Shown piece after piece: positions 29,449 through 37,599 of a stretch of DNA of 64,000 bases. The position numbers were made by a program, and so were the translations under genes. The DNA lies in the NCBI GenBank assembly GCA_017555105.1, contig JAFZHB010000015.1, positions 110,973 through 174,972 on the forward strand. Direction: 5' to 3'. Position 1 is the stretch's first letter; the number at the start of each line of letters is the position of its first letter. The stretch comes from Alistipes sp. (GTDB lineage: Bacteria > Bacteroidota > Bacteroidia > Bacteroidales > Rikenellaceae). Under the pieces are notes generated by a model. That model made no database searches and had not been told where the DNA came from. It saw only the letters and a list, made by a program, of their open reading frames with translations.

Positions 29449-30435
29449 TTATTGGTTGTTAGCCTGCTTTGCAGCAGCCTTTGCGGCACGCTTCTCGGCC
29501 TTGGCCTGCTGTTTCTCGGGATCCTTACCGAAGAGCGAGAGGTGCACATAGCGCGCCGGACGAGCCTTCAGATCGGCCAACAGGGCCGCCAGGTGCTCGC
29601 TCGTAGCCGTCAGGTTGGCGTAAAGTTGCTCGTCGTACATCAGACGACCAACCGTACCCTCGCCGCTGTTGATCTGCTGCATCACCGTATTGAGCTGCTC
29701 GACCGTCGAGGCCAGCTTCTTCACCACGGCCTCCTCTTCGAGCTCGGCAACGAGCGTATTCACGCCACTAATGATGCTATCTACACGCATAGAGTTCTCA
29801 CCCAACATCGACGAGAAGGCAGCCAGGTTCTCCATGGTGGTTGCGAGCGCCTGCTTCTCCTGCGTGAGCAGGTCGGCCACATCGCCCGAAATCGACTCCA
29901 CATGCCCCATCGTCGCCTCCACATGAGCAGCATTCTGCTCCATGATCCGGTTCAGGTTACCCAGCGTGCGGTGCAACTCGTCGGTGAGCTGTACAAACTG
30001 CTGCTTGAAGAACTCGAACTCCGAGCCGGCCATCGTCATCAGATCGCGGTCGTAGCTCGAACGAATCGTATCGCCCTCCTGCAGGTAGCTATCCGCCGTG
30101 CCGTAGATGATCTCCACGGCCTTTCCGCCGAGCAGTCCGTCGCTGAAGATGCGCGCCTCGGAGTCGGTCGGGATGCGGTACGAGCTGCGCACGGTGAGGT
30201 GGATAAAGACCTTATCGCTCACTGCCGGGTTCAACTCGATGCGACGCACCGAGCCAATCTTCACGCCCTTCATCACCACAGCCGAAGCCTCCTGCACGCC
30301 ACTCACCTGGTCGTATTGGGCCACATATTCTACCTCTCGGCTCAAGACATCCAGCCCGCTCAAAAAGCGAACACCACCCCAAGCCAACAGAATCATTGCT
30401 ACGGCAAAAATGCCGATTTTAACCTCTCTTTTCAT
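29449..30435 (-). CDS. MlaD-like MCE-domain protein
   Basis: Inner-membrane-anchored periplasmic lipid-binding protein (328 residues). One membrane segment at the N-terminus (KIGIFAVAMILLAWGGVRFLSG) is followed by an MCE domain (about 38-115, VSGVQEASAVVMKGVKIGSV) and a long helical region (about 130-290) like other MCE proteins, which form hexameric lipid-transfer channels. The matching ABC ATPase and permease (MlaF/MlaE) are not in the window. It sits between the amidase and mutS2 genes. Confidence 0.9.
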   Translation of the reverse strand: MKREVKIGIFAVAMILLAWGGVRFLSGLDVLSREVEYVAQYDQVSGVQEASAVVMKGVKIGSVRRIELNPAVSDKVFIHLTVRSSYRIPTDSEARIFSDGLLGGKAVEIIYGTADSYLQEGDTIRSSYDRDLMTMAGSEFEFFKQQFVQLTDELHRTLGNLNRIMEQNAAHVEATMGHVESISGDVADLLTQEKQALATTMENLAAFSSMLGENSMRVDSIISGVNTLVAELEEEAVVKKLASTVEQLNTVMQQINSGEGTVGRLMYDEQLYANLTATSEHLAALLADLKARPARYVHLSLFGKDPEKQQAKAEKRAAKAAAKQANNQ

Positions 30436-30456
30436 CTTGTTTCTCTTCGTTTATTG

Positions 30457-31755
30457 CTATTTCGATGTTGCGGGGAGCTCGACAGCCACTACAAAAGCCG
30501 ACGGAAACTCCTTGCGTACCACAGCCGCAGCATCAATTGCTTCGTTTCTTGTTTTATACTTTCCCACGCCGTACTTATAACGGAACTCGCCGCTCGTCTC
30601 GTATTGGTGCACACGACCACGATAGCTCTTAAATTCCGACGCATTGAGCGACAAAGGCTTACGCGAGGCCATCACCTGCACCGTATAGATCGTATGCCCC
30701 GTCAGGTTGCGCTCGACGGGCTTCGGTGTCTCAACCGGTGCTGCAGGCTTGCGTTGCTGATCCTCGATCACCGCCTGGGCAGCTGCGTAGAGGCGCGGAT
30801 CGTAGAGCTTCTTATCCTCCGCACTCGCCCCCTTGGCCAGCTCCTTGACTGCCGGCTTCACGGCCGGCTTGGCCGTCGGCTTTGCGGCTGGCGTTGCCGG
30901 TTTGGCGGCCGGCTTCGGGGTCTCACCCCCTACACCCGGCACAGAGACCTGCACCATACTCCCCTCCTCGGCCATACGCGTGCCGAGCACATAGTTCGAG
31001 TACTCGCAGATCGACTGGTAGAGCGCTCGCACAATCTGGTTGATACCCTTCTCCGAGCGGAGGTAGGCGGCATCCTCACTATTCGACAGGAAGCCGATCT
31101 CGGTCAGCACACCGGGCATATTTGTCGCATAGAGTACGCGAAGCAGCTGCGGTTTCACACCGCGCGAGCTGCGCCCCGCCTTCACATAGTTGTTCTGGAT
31201 GCAGCGTGCCATCGTCTCGCTGTACTCGCCATAGGTGAACTGCAGATTTTGGATGTAGGCACGGATGATTGCCGCCTGGCGCTCATCCGACATATCGAGC
31301 AGGTCATCACGATTGCTCTCGAAGAGGGCATTCTCGTTGTAGCGCTGCTCTTTGGGACTCTCACCCATAATGAGCGTCTCAACACCCTTGGCCGTCGTCG
31401 AGCGAGCGGCATTGACATGCACCGAAATGAAAAGGTCACCCTCGGCCTTATTGGCCACATCGGCTCGTTTCTGCAGATCCTCCACCTTGGTCGGAGCGAG
31501 CGCCTTGTCCGTCTTACGCGTATAGACCACCTTCACGCCCGGCATCTCCTGCTCGATCATCTTACCCAGACGCAGCACCACCTTCAGCGTAATATCCTTC
31601 TCGCGAAGGTCGCCATACACGGCACCCGGATCGTTTCCGCCATGGCCTGCATCGAGCACCACCACGCGAACACCATAGGGGTGATTTTCGCCTTGCACGG
31701 TGGGTGCAAGCACCAGAAAAAGGGTCGTCAGCAACAAGAGAATACGCGCGCGCAT
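30457..31755 (-). CDS. N-acetylmuramoyl-L-alanine amidase with SPOR domain
   Basis: Zinc hydrolase that splits peptide stems from peptidoglycan glycan chains, needed for cell separation. A signal peptide (to about residue 22) leads into an Amidase_3 domain: zinc motif VVLDAGHGGNDPGAVYG, second His in LFISVHVNA and catalytic Glu in GVLTEIGFLSN. Then comes a Lys/Pro/Ala-rich linker (about 265-290) and a C-terminal SPOR domain (about 355-425, YTVQVMASRKPL), which binds denuded glycan at the septum. First gene of the twelve-gene leftward block, divergent from lptD. Confidence 0.94.
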   Translation of the reverse strand: MRARILLLLTTLFLVLAPTVQGENHPYGVRVVVLDAGHGGNDPGAVYGDLREKDITLKVVLRLGKMIEQEMPGVKVVYTRKTDKALAPTKVEDLQKRADVANKAEGDLFISVHVNAARSTTAKGVETLIMGESPKEQRYNENALFESNRDDLLDMSDERQAAIIRAYIQNLQFTYGEYSETMARCIQNNYVKAGRSSRGVKPQLLRVLYATNMPGVLTEIGFLSNSEDAAYLRSEKGINQIVRALYQSICEYSNYVLGTRMAEEGSMVQVSVPGVGGETPKPAAKPATPAAKPTAKPAVKPAVKELAKGASAEDKKLYDPRLYAAAQAVIEDQQRKPAAPVETPKPVERNLTGHTIYTVQVMASRKPLSLNASEFKSYRGRVHQYETSGEFRYKYGVGKYKTRNEAIDAAAVVRKEFPSAFVVAVELPATSK

Positions 31756-31798
31756 ATTTTTAACGGACTAAAATGGGTTCTATCTACAAATTTTTCAC

Positions 31799-31806
31799 TA
31801 TCTTTG
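31799..31806 (+). promoter_or_regulatory. Probable -7 element of lptD promoter
   Basis: TATCTTTG matches the TAnnTTTG box, but no TTG lies at the usual distance upstream, so only half of the promoter is visible. Confidence 0.5.
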
Positions 31807-31909
31807 TCGGTCGTACATCCCCCCGTTGGGGAGCAGCAAGCTCTCCCGTGAGGTGGTTTGCCGACTTTGTCGGCAAAAGTACAGAAAAAAATCGGTATTT
31901 GCGTTGATT

Positions 31910-34720
31910 TTGGAGAAAAGAACCACAAAATATCTGCTTTCAGCACTGATGCTGGCCCTCTTTGCAGAGTGTCTGTTCGGTTATGCCATGCCGCGTGAAG
32001 TGGGCGGGCGTTTCCGCGACGACACGCTGCACCGCACCGTATCTGAGCTCCTCGCCATCCCTGCCGACTCGGCAGTGGGCACAGAGAAGCTCTCCACCGA
32101 GCCGCGACGCTTGCGTCGTCGCGAGCGTATCGTTGCGCCTCAGATCCGGGCCGTTGACACCCTGGCGACCGACACGCTCTCCTCGGCAGAGCTGCTCCCG
32201 TCCGACACGCTGCTTGCACCGCGCCAATCGGAGCGCCAACCCCGTCCGGCGCGCAAACTGCTCGATGCCCCGATCACGGGTAAGAGCAACGACTCGCTCG
32301 TCTACGATGTCCGCAACAAGCTCGTCTATATGTACAGCGGAGGCGATGTCTCCTACAACACGAGCAACCTGAAGGCCGACTACATGCGTATCGACATGAA
32401 TTCGCGTCTGGTACACGCCTATGGCAAGGCCGACACCATCGACGGCCAGTACACGCTCACCAAGCCCGAGTATAGCGAGGGCGAGGAGAGCTATGCCATG
32501 GATACGATCACCTACAACCTCGACACGAAGAAGGCGAAGATCAAGGGCGTAGCCACGCAGCAGGGTGACGGCTGGCTGGTGGGTGGCGCGGTAAAGCGCG
32601 TCGACGAGAATGCCATCAACATCGAGAATGGTATGTACACCACCTGCGAGAACCTCGACCACCCGCACTTCTACCTCACCATGACCAAGGCGAAGGTAAT
32701 CCCGGGCAAGAAGGTGGTGACAGGTCCGGCCTACCTCGTATTGGAGGATGTGCCGCTCTACTTTATCGGCATCCCCGAGGGCTTCTTCCCCGTCAGCTCG
32801 GGTCCCAAGTCGGGTATCCTGATGCCGACCTACGGTGAGGAGTACTCGAAGGGCTTCTTCCTGCGCGACCTGGGTTACTACTTCACCCTCGGCGAGCACG
32901 CCGACCTGGCCGTGCGCGGTGGTTTCTACACGCTCGGTTCGTGGGAGGCCTCGGCCGCCTCGCGCTACATCAAGCGCTACAAGTACAGCGGTAGTTTCAA
33001 CCTCCAGTACTCAAACATCAAGACCGGTGAAAAGGGTGAGCCCGACTTCATCCAGCAGCAGAACTTCCGCGTGCAGTGGTCACACCAGCAAGACGCAAAG
33101 GCCAATCCCGGATCGACCTTCTCAGCCTCGGTGAACTTCGCCACGAGTGGCTATAGCAAATACTCGGCAACGAACCTCAACGACATGCTCTCAACGCAGA
33201 CCAACTCTTCGATCTCCTACTCGAAGAATTGGGCCGGCACGCCCTTCTCGCTCTCGGCAAATATGGCCGTGTCGCAGAACTCGCAGAACCAAACCATCGC
33301 CGTCACACTGCCGACGATGGTCTTCAACATGTCGCGTATCTACCCCCTGAAGCGCAAGGAAAAGGTGGGCAAGGACCGCTGGTACGAGAAGATCTCGATG
33401 CAGTATACGGGTAAGTTGACCAACTCGGTGCAGACCACCGAGAGCCAGGTCTTCACGAAGCAGACGCTCGAGAACATGAAGAACGGTGTCGAGCACTCGA
33501 TCCCCGTATCGGCCTCGTTCAACCTCTTCAACTACATCAACTTCACCCCCTCGTTCAACTGGAACGAGAAGTGGTACTTCAAGCGCCAGGAGTATGAGTG
33601 GAACCCCGTAACGAACCGCACCGACACATTGCCGGCCGACTACGGATTCTACCGCCTCTACAACTACAACCTCTCGGTGTCGACCTCGACGACCATCTAC
33701 GGTATGTTCGACTTCACGAAGAAGAAGCGCGACCGCAAGGTGCAGGCGATCCGCCACACGATCACCCCGTCGTTCGGTTTCTCCTATGCGCCCGACTTCT
33801 CCGACCCGAAGTACGGCTACTACCGCACGCGCCAGATCGACTCGACGGGTCGTTTCCAGACCTACTCGCCCTACGCGATCAACGCCTACGGCGTACCCTC
33901 GTCGGGTCGTGCCATGTCGGCCAACTTCTCGCTCTCGCAGAACCTGGAGATGAAAGTGCTCTCGAAGCGCGACACCTCGGGTGTGAAGAAGGTAAAGCTG
34001 ATCGACGAGTTGCGCCTGAGCGCCTCGTACAACTTCCTGGCCGACTCGATGCGTCTGTCGACCATCCCCTTCACCTTCCGTACGACGCTCTTCAAGAACT
34101 TCGGCATCAACTTCTCGACCACGCTCGACCCCTACAAGGTAACCCCTGAGGGTCGTCGTATCGACAAGCTCTTCTTCCCGGGTCGTGTCACCTCGCTCGG
34201 TTGGTCGTTTGGCTACACCTTCAAGTCGCGTCAAGACAAGTCGCAGTCCGCCATCAACGACATCAACAGCATCCCGCCCGAGTACCAGAACCCCTTCTTC
34301 GATCCTTATGGGCATATGGATCCCGTGCTGCGTCGTCAATACATGGCCCAAAGCTACTATGACTTCTCGCTGCCGTGGAACCTCGGCTTCAACTACGCGG
34401 TCAACTACTCGATCTCCTATGTCAACAACGGCACAACGGGATTCCGCCGCAACATCACGCAGACGGTCGGATTTAACGGCTCGGTCAACCTCACCCCGAA
34501 GACGGGTGTCACCTTCCAGGGAGGTTACGACTTCAAGAACCGCAAGCTGACCACCTCGGCCATCTCCATCTCGCGCGACCTGCACTGCTGGCAGATGTCC
34601 TTCTCGTGGATTCCGTTCGGCTTCCACCGCAGCTGGAGTTTCAACATTGGAGTCAAGGCCGCCTCGCTGGCTGACCTGAAGTACGACAAGTCGCAATCGA
34701 TGTACGATAACCTCTACTAA
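31910..34720 (+). CDS. lptD: LPS-assembly protein LptD homologue
   Basis: Outer-membrane protein that inserts lipopolysaccharide into the outer leaflet. About 936 residues: an OstA/LptA-like periplasmic domain (YMYSGGDVSYNTSNLKADYM ... TYNLDTKKAKIKGVATQQGDGW), then a large barrel with PKSGILMPTYGEEYSKGFFLRDLGYYF, as in the Bacteroidetes LptD family. Start is uncertain: TTG at 31910 gives a good signal peptide (EKRTTKYLLSALMLALFAECLFGYA); ATG at 31826 or 31949 are alternatives. I disfavour 31826 because the segment 31820-31877 is full of hairpins and looks like leader RNA. Single gene with a strong terminator. Confidence 0.88.
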   Translation: MEKRTTKYLLSALMLALFAECLFGYAMPREVGGRFRDDTLHRTVSELLAIPADSAVGTEKLSTEPRRLRRRERIVAPQIRAVDTLATDTLSSAELLPSDTLLAPRQSERQPRPARKLLDAPITGKSNDSLVYDVRNKLVYMYSGGDVSYNTSNLKADYMRIDMNSRLVHAYGKADTIDGQYTLTKPEYSEGEESYAMDTITYNLDTKKAKIKGVATQQGDGWLVGGAVKRVDENAINIENGMYTTCENLDHPHFYLTMTKAKVIPGKKVVTGPAYLVLEDVPLYFIGIPEGFFPVSSGPKSGILMPTYGEEYSKGFFLRDLGYYFTLGEHADLAVRGGFYTLGSWEASAASRYIKRYKYSGSFNLQYSNIKTGEKGEPDFIQQQNFRVQWSHQQDAKANPGSTFSASVNFATSGYSKYSATNLNDMLSTQTNSSISYSKNWAGTPFSLSANMAVSQNSQNQTIAVTLPTMVFNMSRIYPLKRKEKVGKDRWYEKISMQYTGKLTNSVQTTESQVFTKQTLENMKNGVEHSIPVSASFNLFNYINFTPSFNWNEKWYFKRQEYEWNPVTNRTDTLPADYGFYRLYNYNLSVSTSTTIYGMFDFTKKKRDRKVQAIRHTITPSFGFSYAPDFSDPKYGYYRTRQIDSTGRFQTYSPYAINAYGVPSSGRAMSANFSLSQNLEMKVLSKRDTSGVKKVKLIDELRLSASYNFLADSMRLSTIPFTFRTTLFKNFGINFSTTLDPYKVTPEGRRIDKLFFPGRVTSLGWSFGYTFKSRQDKSQSAINDINSIPPEYQNPFFDPYGHMDPVLRRQYMAQSYYDFSLPWNLGFNYAVNYSISYVNNGTTGFRRNITQTVGFNGSVNLTPKTGVTFQGGYDFKNRKLTTSAISISRDLHCWQMSFSWIPFGFHRSWSFNIGVKAASLADLKYDKSQSMYDNLY

Positions 34721-34743
34721 ACGGCACAAACAAAAGACGATTC

Positions 34744-34780
34744 AGACCTGCTCAACGATGCGTTGAGTGGGTCTTTTTTT
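34744..34780 (+). terminator. Terminator of lptD
   Basis: Hairpin with outer GACC/GGTC and inner CTCAACG/CGTTGAG stems followed by seven T residues. Confidence 0.85.
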
Positions 34781-34789
34781 GCTCTGCGG

Positions 34790-34820
34790 TTGGCGATTTG
34801 AGAAAAATTACCTATATTTG
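34790..34820 (+). promoter_or_regulatory. Promoter for the methyltransferase-rhaM-fucP genes
   Basis: TTG (34790-34792), 20-nt spacer and TATATTTG (34813-34820), about 37 nt before the first start codon. Confidence 0.75.
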
Positions 34821-34856
34821 TTCGATTAGTCGCTAATACCTAAAACCTTATATTCC

Positions 34857-35894
34857 ATGATGACCCACAGAGAACGATTCCTGGCCACAATCGCCCGCGA
34901 ACCGGTCGATCGTCCTGCCTCCTGGCTCGGCCTGCCCGTGCCGTCGGCTCTTCCCAAACTTTTTGCCCACTTTGGCGTAGACTCGGTCGACGCCCTGAAG
35001 CGCAAGATCGACGACGATGTCTATCCGATCCCCGTACCCTACCACAACCCGCCGACGAACGACATCGGCTGTTCGCTCTCGTTTGCCAAGAGCGGTGATG
35101 GCGGTGCACAGGATGAGCGCACGCTGACCGCCCCGGGCTTCTTCGAGGATATGACCGATCCGGCGCTGGTCGACACCTTCCCGTGGCCCGATCCGGAGGA
35201 GCACATCGACTTTCAGGAGGCACGCCGCCTGGCGATGGCCGCCCCCGAGGATTGCGCTCGCATGGGTATCATGTGGGCTGCCCACTTCCAAGATGCCTGC
35301 TCGGCCTTTGGCATGGAGAATGCACTGATGACGATGATGATCGCTCCCGAGATGTTCACAGCCGTGATCGACCGCATCACCGACTTCTACATCCGCTGTG
35401 GCGAGATCTTCTACGAGGCGACGAAGGGCTACCTCGACGCGGTGCTGATCGGCAACGACTTTGGCAGCCAGAACGGTCTGCTCGTCTCGCCCGAGGAGCT
35501 GCGCGCCTATGTCTTCCCGGGCACGAAGCGCCTGGTAGATCAGGCCAAGAGCTACGGCTTGAAGGTCGTACACCACTCGTGCGGTGCGATCCACCCCATT
35601 ATCGACGATCTGTTTGATCTGGGCATCGATGTCGTACACCCGATTCAGGCCAAGGCTCGCGATATGCAGGCCGAGAAGCTGAAGGCCGACTTCGCCACGA
35701 AGGGGTGCTTCTTTGGCGGCGTGGATGCGCAGCATCTGCTCGTCAACGGTACGCCCGAGGAGGTCGAGGCCGATGTGCGCCGTCTGAAGGAGATCTTCCC
35801 CACGGGGCTGATCCTCTCGCCGAGCCACGAGGCGATCCTGCCTGATATCAACCCCGCAAACATCGAGGCGCTGTTCAAAGCAGTACACGAGTAG
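34857..35894 (+). CDS. Uroporphyrinogen decarboxylase-fold protein, corrinoid methyltransferase type
   Basis: A 345-residue cytosolic TIM-barrel protein of the UroD/MtaA superfamily (COG0407). True HemE contacts are not seen. Instead it has HHSCGAIHPII (about 241-251), matching the zinc-ligand HxC motif of MtaA/MtbA-type corrinoid methyltransferases; the place where a third cysteine ligand would be expected reads LILSPSHEAILPD, with Ser. So methyl transfer to or from a cobamide or thiol is a better guess than heme synthesis. It is the first gene of a group with rhaM and fucP, which points to a role in deoxy- or methylated-sugar use. No corrinoid protein is adjacent. Confidence 0.8.
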   Translation: MMTHRERFLATIAREPVDRPASWLGLPVPSALPKLFAHFGVDSVDALKRKIDDDVYPIPVPYHNPPTNDIGCSLSFAKSGDGGAQDERTLTAPGFFEDMTDPALVDTFPWPDPEEHIDFQEARRLAMAAPEDCARMGIMWAAHFQDACSAFGMENALMTMMIAPEMFTAVIDRITDFYIRCGEIFYEATKGYLDAVLIGNDFGSQNGLLVSPEELRAYVFPGTKRLVDQAKSYGLKVVHHSCGAIHPIIDDLFDLGIDVVHPIQAKARDMQAEKLKADFATKGCFFGGVDAQHLLVNGTPEEVEADVRRLKEIFPTGLILSPSHEAILPDINPANIEALFKAVHE

Positions 35895-35940
35895 ATTGCA
35901 AAACGAAATTTAACAACAAGAACCGACAAAATACGCATTT

Positions 35941-36264
35941 ATGAAACGCTATGGTATGGTGATCGGCGTGAATGCCGATAAATTGGAGGAGTACAAGAAG
36001 TTGCACGCTGCGGCGTGGCCGAGTGTCCTGAAGATGATCAAGGAGTGCAACATCGACAACTACAGCATCTACTACAAGGATGGTCTGCTCTTCAGCTACT
36101 ACGAGTATGTAGGCACGGACTACGAGGCCGACATGGCCAAGATGGCTGCCGACCCCGAGACGCAGCGTTGGTGGGCAGTCTGCATGCCTTGCCAGCGTCC
36201 GCTCGAGACACGCGCCGAGGGCGAATGGTGGGCCAACATGGAGGAGGTTTTCCATCTTGACTAA
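35941..36264 (+). CDS. rhaM: L-rhamnose mutarotase family protein
   Basis: Interconverts alpha and beta anomers of L-rhamnose (or a related sugar such as L-fucose) before isomerisation. The 107-residue length and sequence fit RhaM: MKRYGMVIGVNADKLEEYKKLH with the catalytic His at position 22 as in the E. coli enzyme, NIDNYSIYYKDGLLFSYYEYVG, and RWWAVCMPCQRPLE before the terminal EEVFHLD. Located 46 nt after the methyltransferase gene and upstream of fucP. Neither rhamnose isomerase nor kinase is in the window. Confidence 0.92.
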   Translation: MKRYGMVIGVNADKLEEYKKLHAAAWPSVLKMIKECNIDNYSIYYKDGLLFSYYEYVGTDYEADMAKMAADPETQRWWAVCMPCQRPLETRAEGEWWANMEEVFHLD

Positions 36265-36274
36265 TCAAGATGAA

Positions 36275-36309
36275 ATTCAAAATTCAAACTTCAAAATTCA
36301 AAATTTAGA
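36275..36309 (+). repeat. Heptamer tandem repeat (ATTCAAA), copy 1
   Basis: Five back-to-back 7-mers: ATTCAAA, ATTCAAA, CTTCAAA, ATTCAAA, ATTTAGA, followed by ATTCATC. They fill most of the gap between rhaM and the fucP start at 36347. The same units occur at 53136-53163 and 58071-58105 on the opposite strand. Confidence 0.9.
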
Positions 36310-36346
36310 ATTCATCCTTAATCGTTGCTTCGTGGCAAAACAGTCA

Positions 36347-37549
36347 ATGTTCAAGAATGCAGCGGGGATCAACTACCTGATCCCCTTCCTGCTCATTGCG
36401 ACGCTCTACCTCTTGTGGGGCTGCGCACACGGCCTATTGGATGTGCTGAATAAGCACTTTCAGGAGGCCTTCGATATGTCCAAGGCCGAGTCGGGCTTCG
36501 TGCAGTTCTCAACCTACATGGCCTACTTCATCATGGCACTGCCGGCCGGCTTGATCATGCGGCGTGTAGGCTACAAGAAGGGTATCATCATCGGCCTGCT
36601 GCTCTTTGCACTGGGCGCCCTGCTCTTCGTGCCCGCCTCGTTCATCAACTCGCCCCTCCCCTTCTTTGCTGCACTCTTCATCCTGGCGTGCGGTCTCTGC
36701 ATCATCGAGAATGGTGCACACCCCTGCGCTACGGGCATGGGACCCGAGGAATATGCCGCACAGCGCATCAACATCGCCGCCGCCTTCAATGGCGTGGGTT
36801 GGATCGTGGGCCCGCTGCTGGGTGGTCTGCTGATCTTCGGCGGCGAAGGCTCGTCGTTCGATCTGGCGAAGCCCTACATCCTGGTAGGACTCTTCGTGCT
36901 GCTCGTCTGCCTCGTCTTCTCGCGCGTGCAGATCCCCGAGGCCGCCATGGAGGCCGACGAGGTGGAGAATGCCGTCAAGGAGGGCACTGCCGAGGGTTCG
37001 GTTTGGTCGCACAAGCACTTCAAGTATGCGCTGATCGCCCAATTCCTCTATGTAGGCGCACAGACGGGTGTCGGCAGCTACTTCGTAAACTATGTCTTGG
37101 AGCTCGACCCCTCGATGTCGAAGCTCACCGCTGCTCAGCTCCTGAGCATGGGTGGCATGGGTCTTTTCTTCGTGGGACGACTGCTCAGCTCGCTCTTTAT
37201 GAAGTGGATCTCACCTGGCCGTCTGCTGGCGCTCTTCGGAGCTGCCGCTACGCTCTGCATGGTGTTGGTGATCTGCTCCATCCCGACCGTTTCGCTCATC
37301 GCGCTCTTCCTCACCTTCTTCTTCATGTCGACGATGTTCCCCACGATCTTTGCATTGGGCGTGCGCGGCATGGGCGCACAGACCAAGAAGGCCTCGTCGC
37401 TGCTGGTGATGTGTATCGTAGGTGGCGCCATCTTCCCGATGGCCATGGGTTGGGTCGGCCAGACGAGCATGGCTGCAGGCTTCTCGCTGCCGCTCATCGC
37501 CTTCGCCTTTATCGCCTTCTTTGGTCTGCAACAGGCATTGAAAAAGTAG
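36347..37549 (+). CDS. fucP: MFS sugar permease, FucP family
   Basis: Proton symporter of the FGHS/fucose permease family, 400 residues from the ATG at 36347 with 12 hydrophobic segments. A longer frame from 36257 runs through the heptamer repeats and is not protein-like. Family cues: LLWGCAHGLLDVLNKHFQEAF, the early acidic/Asn region, MALPAGLIMRRVGYKKGIIIGL, and IIENGAHPCATGMGP. With rhaM and the methyltransferase homologue upstream, uptake of L-fucose, L-rhamnose or a methylated relative is likely. A bidirectional terminator follows. Confidence 0.92.
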   Translation: MFKNAAGINYLIPFLLIATLYLLWGCAHGLLDVLNKHFQEAFDMSKAESGFVQFSTYMAYFIMALPAGLIMRRVGYKKGIIIGLLLFALGALLFVPASFINSPLPFFAALFILACGLCIIENGAHPCATGMGPEEYAAQRINIAAAFNGVGWIVGPLLGGLLIFGGEGSSFDLAKPYILVGLFVLLVCLVFSRVQIPEAAMEADEVENAVKEGTAEGSVWSHKHFKYALIAQFLYVGAQTGVGSYFVNYVLELDPSMSKLTAAQLLSMGGMGLFFVGRLLSSLFMKWISPGRLLALFGAAATLCMVLVICSIPTVSLIALFLTFFFMSTMFPTIFALGVRGMGAQTKKASSLLVMCIVGGAIFPMAMGWVGQTSMAAGFSLPLIAFAFIAFFGLQQALKK

Positions 37550-37564
37550 CGATCAACAAGTCAC

Positions 37565-37599
37565 AAAAAAATCCTGCTCCAAACGAGCAGGATTTTTTT
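37565..37599. terminator. Bidirectional terminator between fucP and potD
   Basis: A 10-bp GC-rich core AATCCTGCTC/GAGCAGGATT, flanked by A and T tracts on both sides, lies between convergent operons. Confidence 0.92.

Noticed and set aside
36275-36316. Heptamer array as a CRISPR or coding extension of fucP
   Set aside because: Units are only 7 bases without unique spacers, and translating through them gives a low-complexity Asn/Gln/Phe stretch in front of a normal FucP start.
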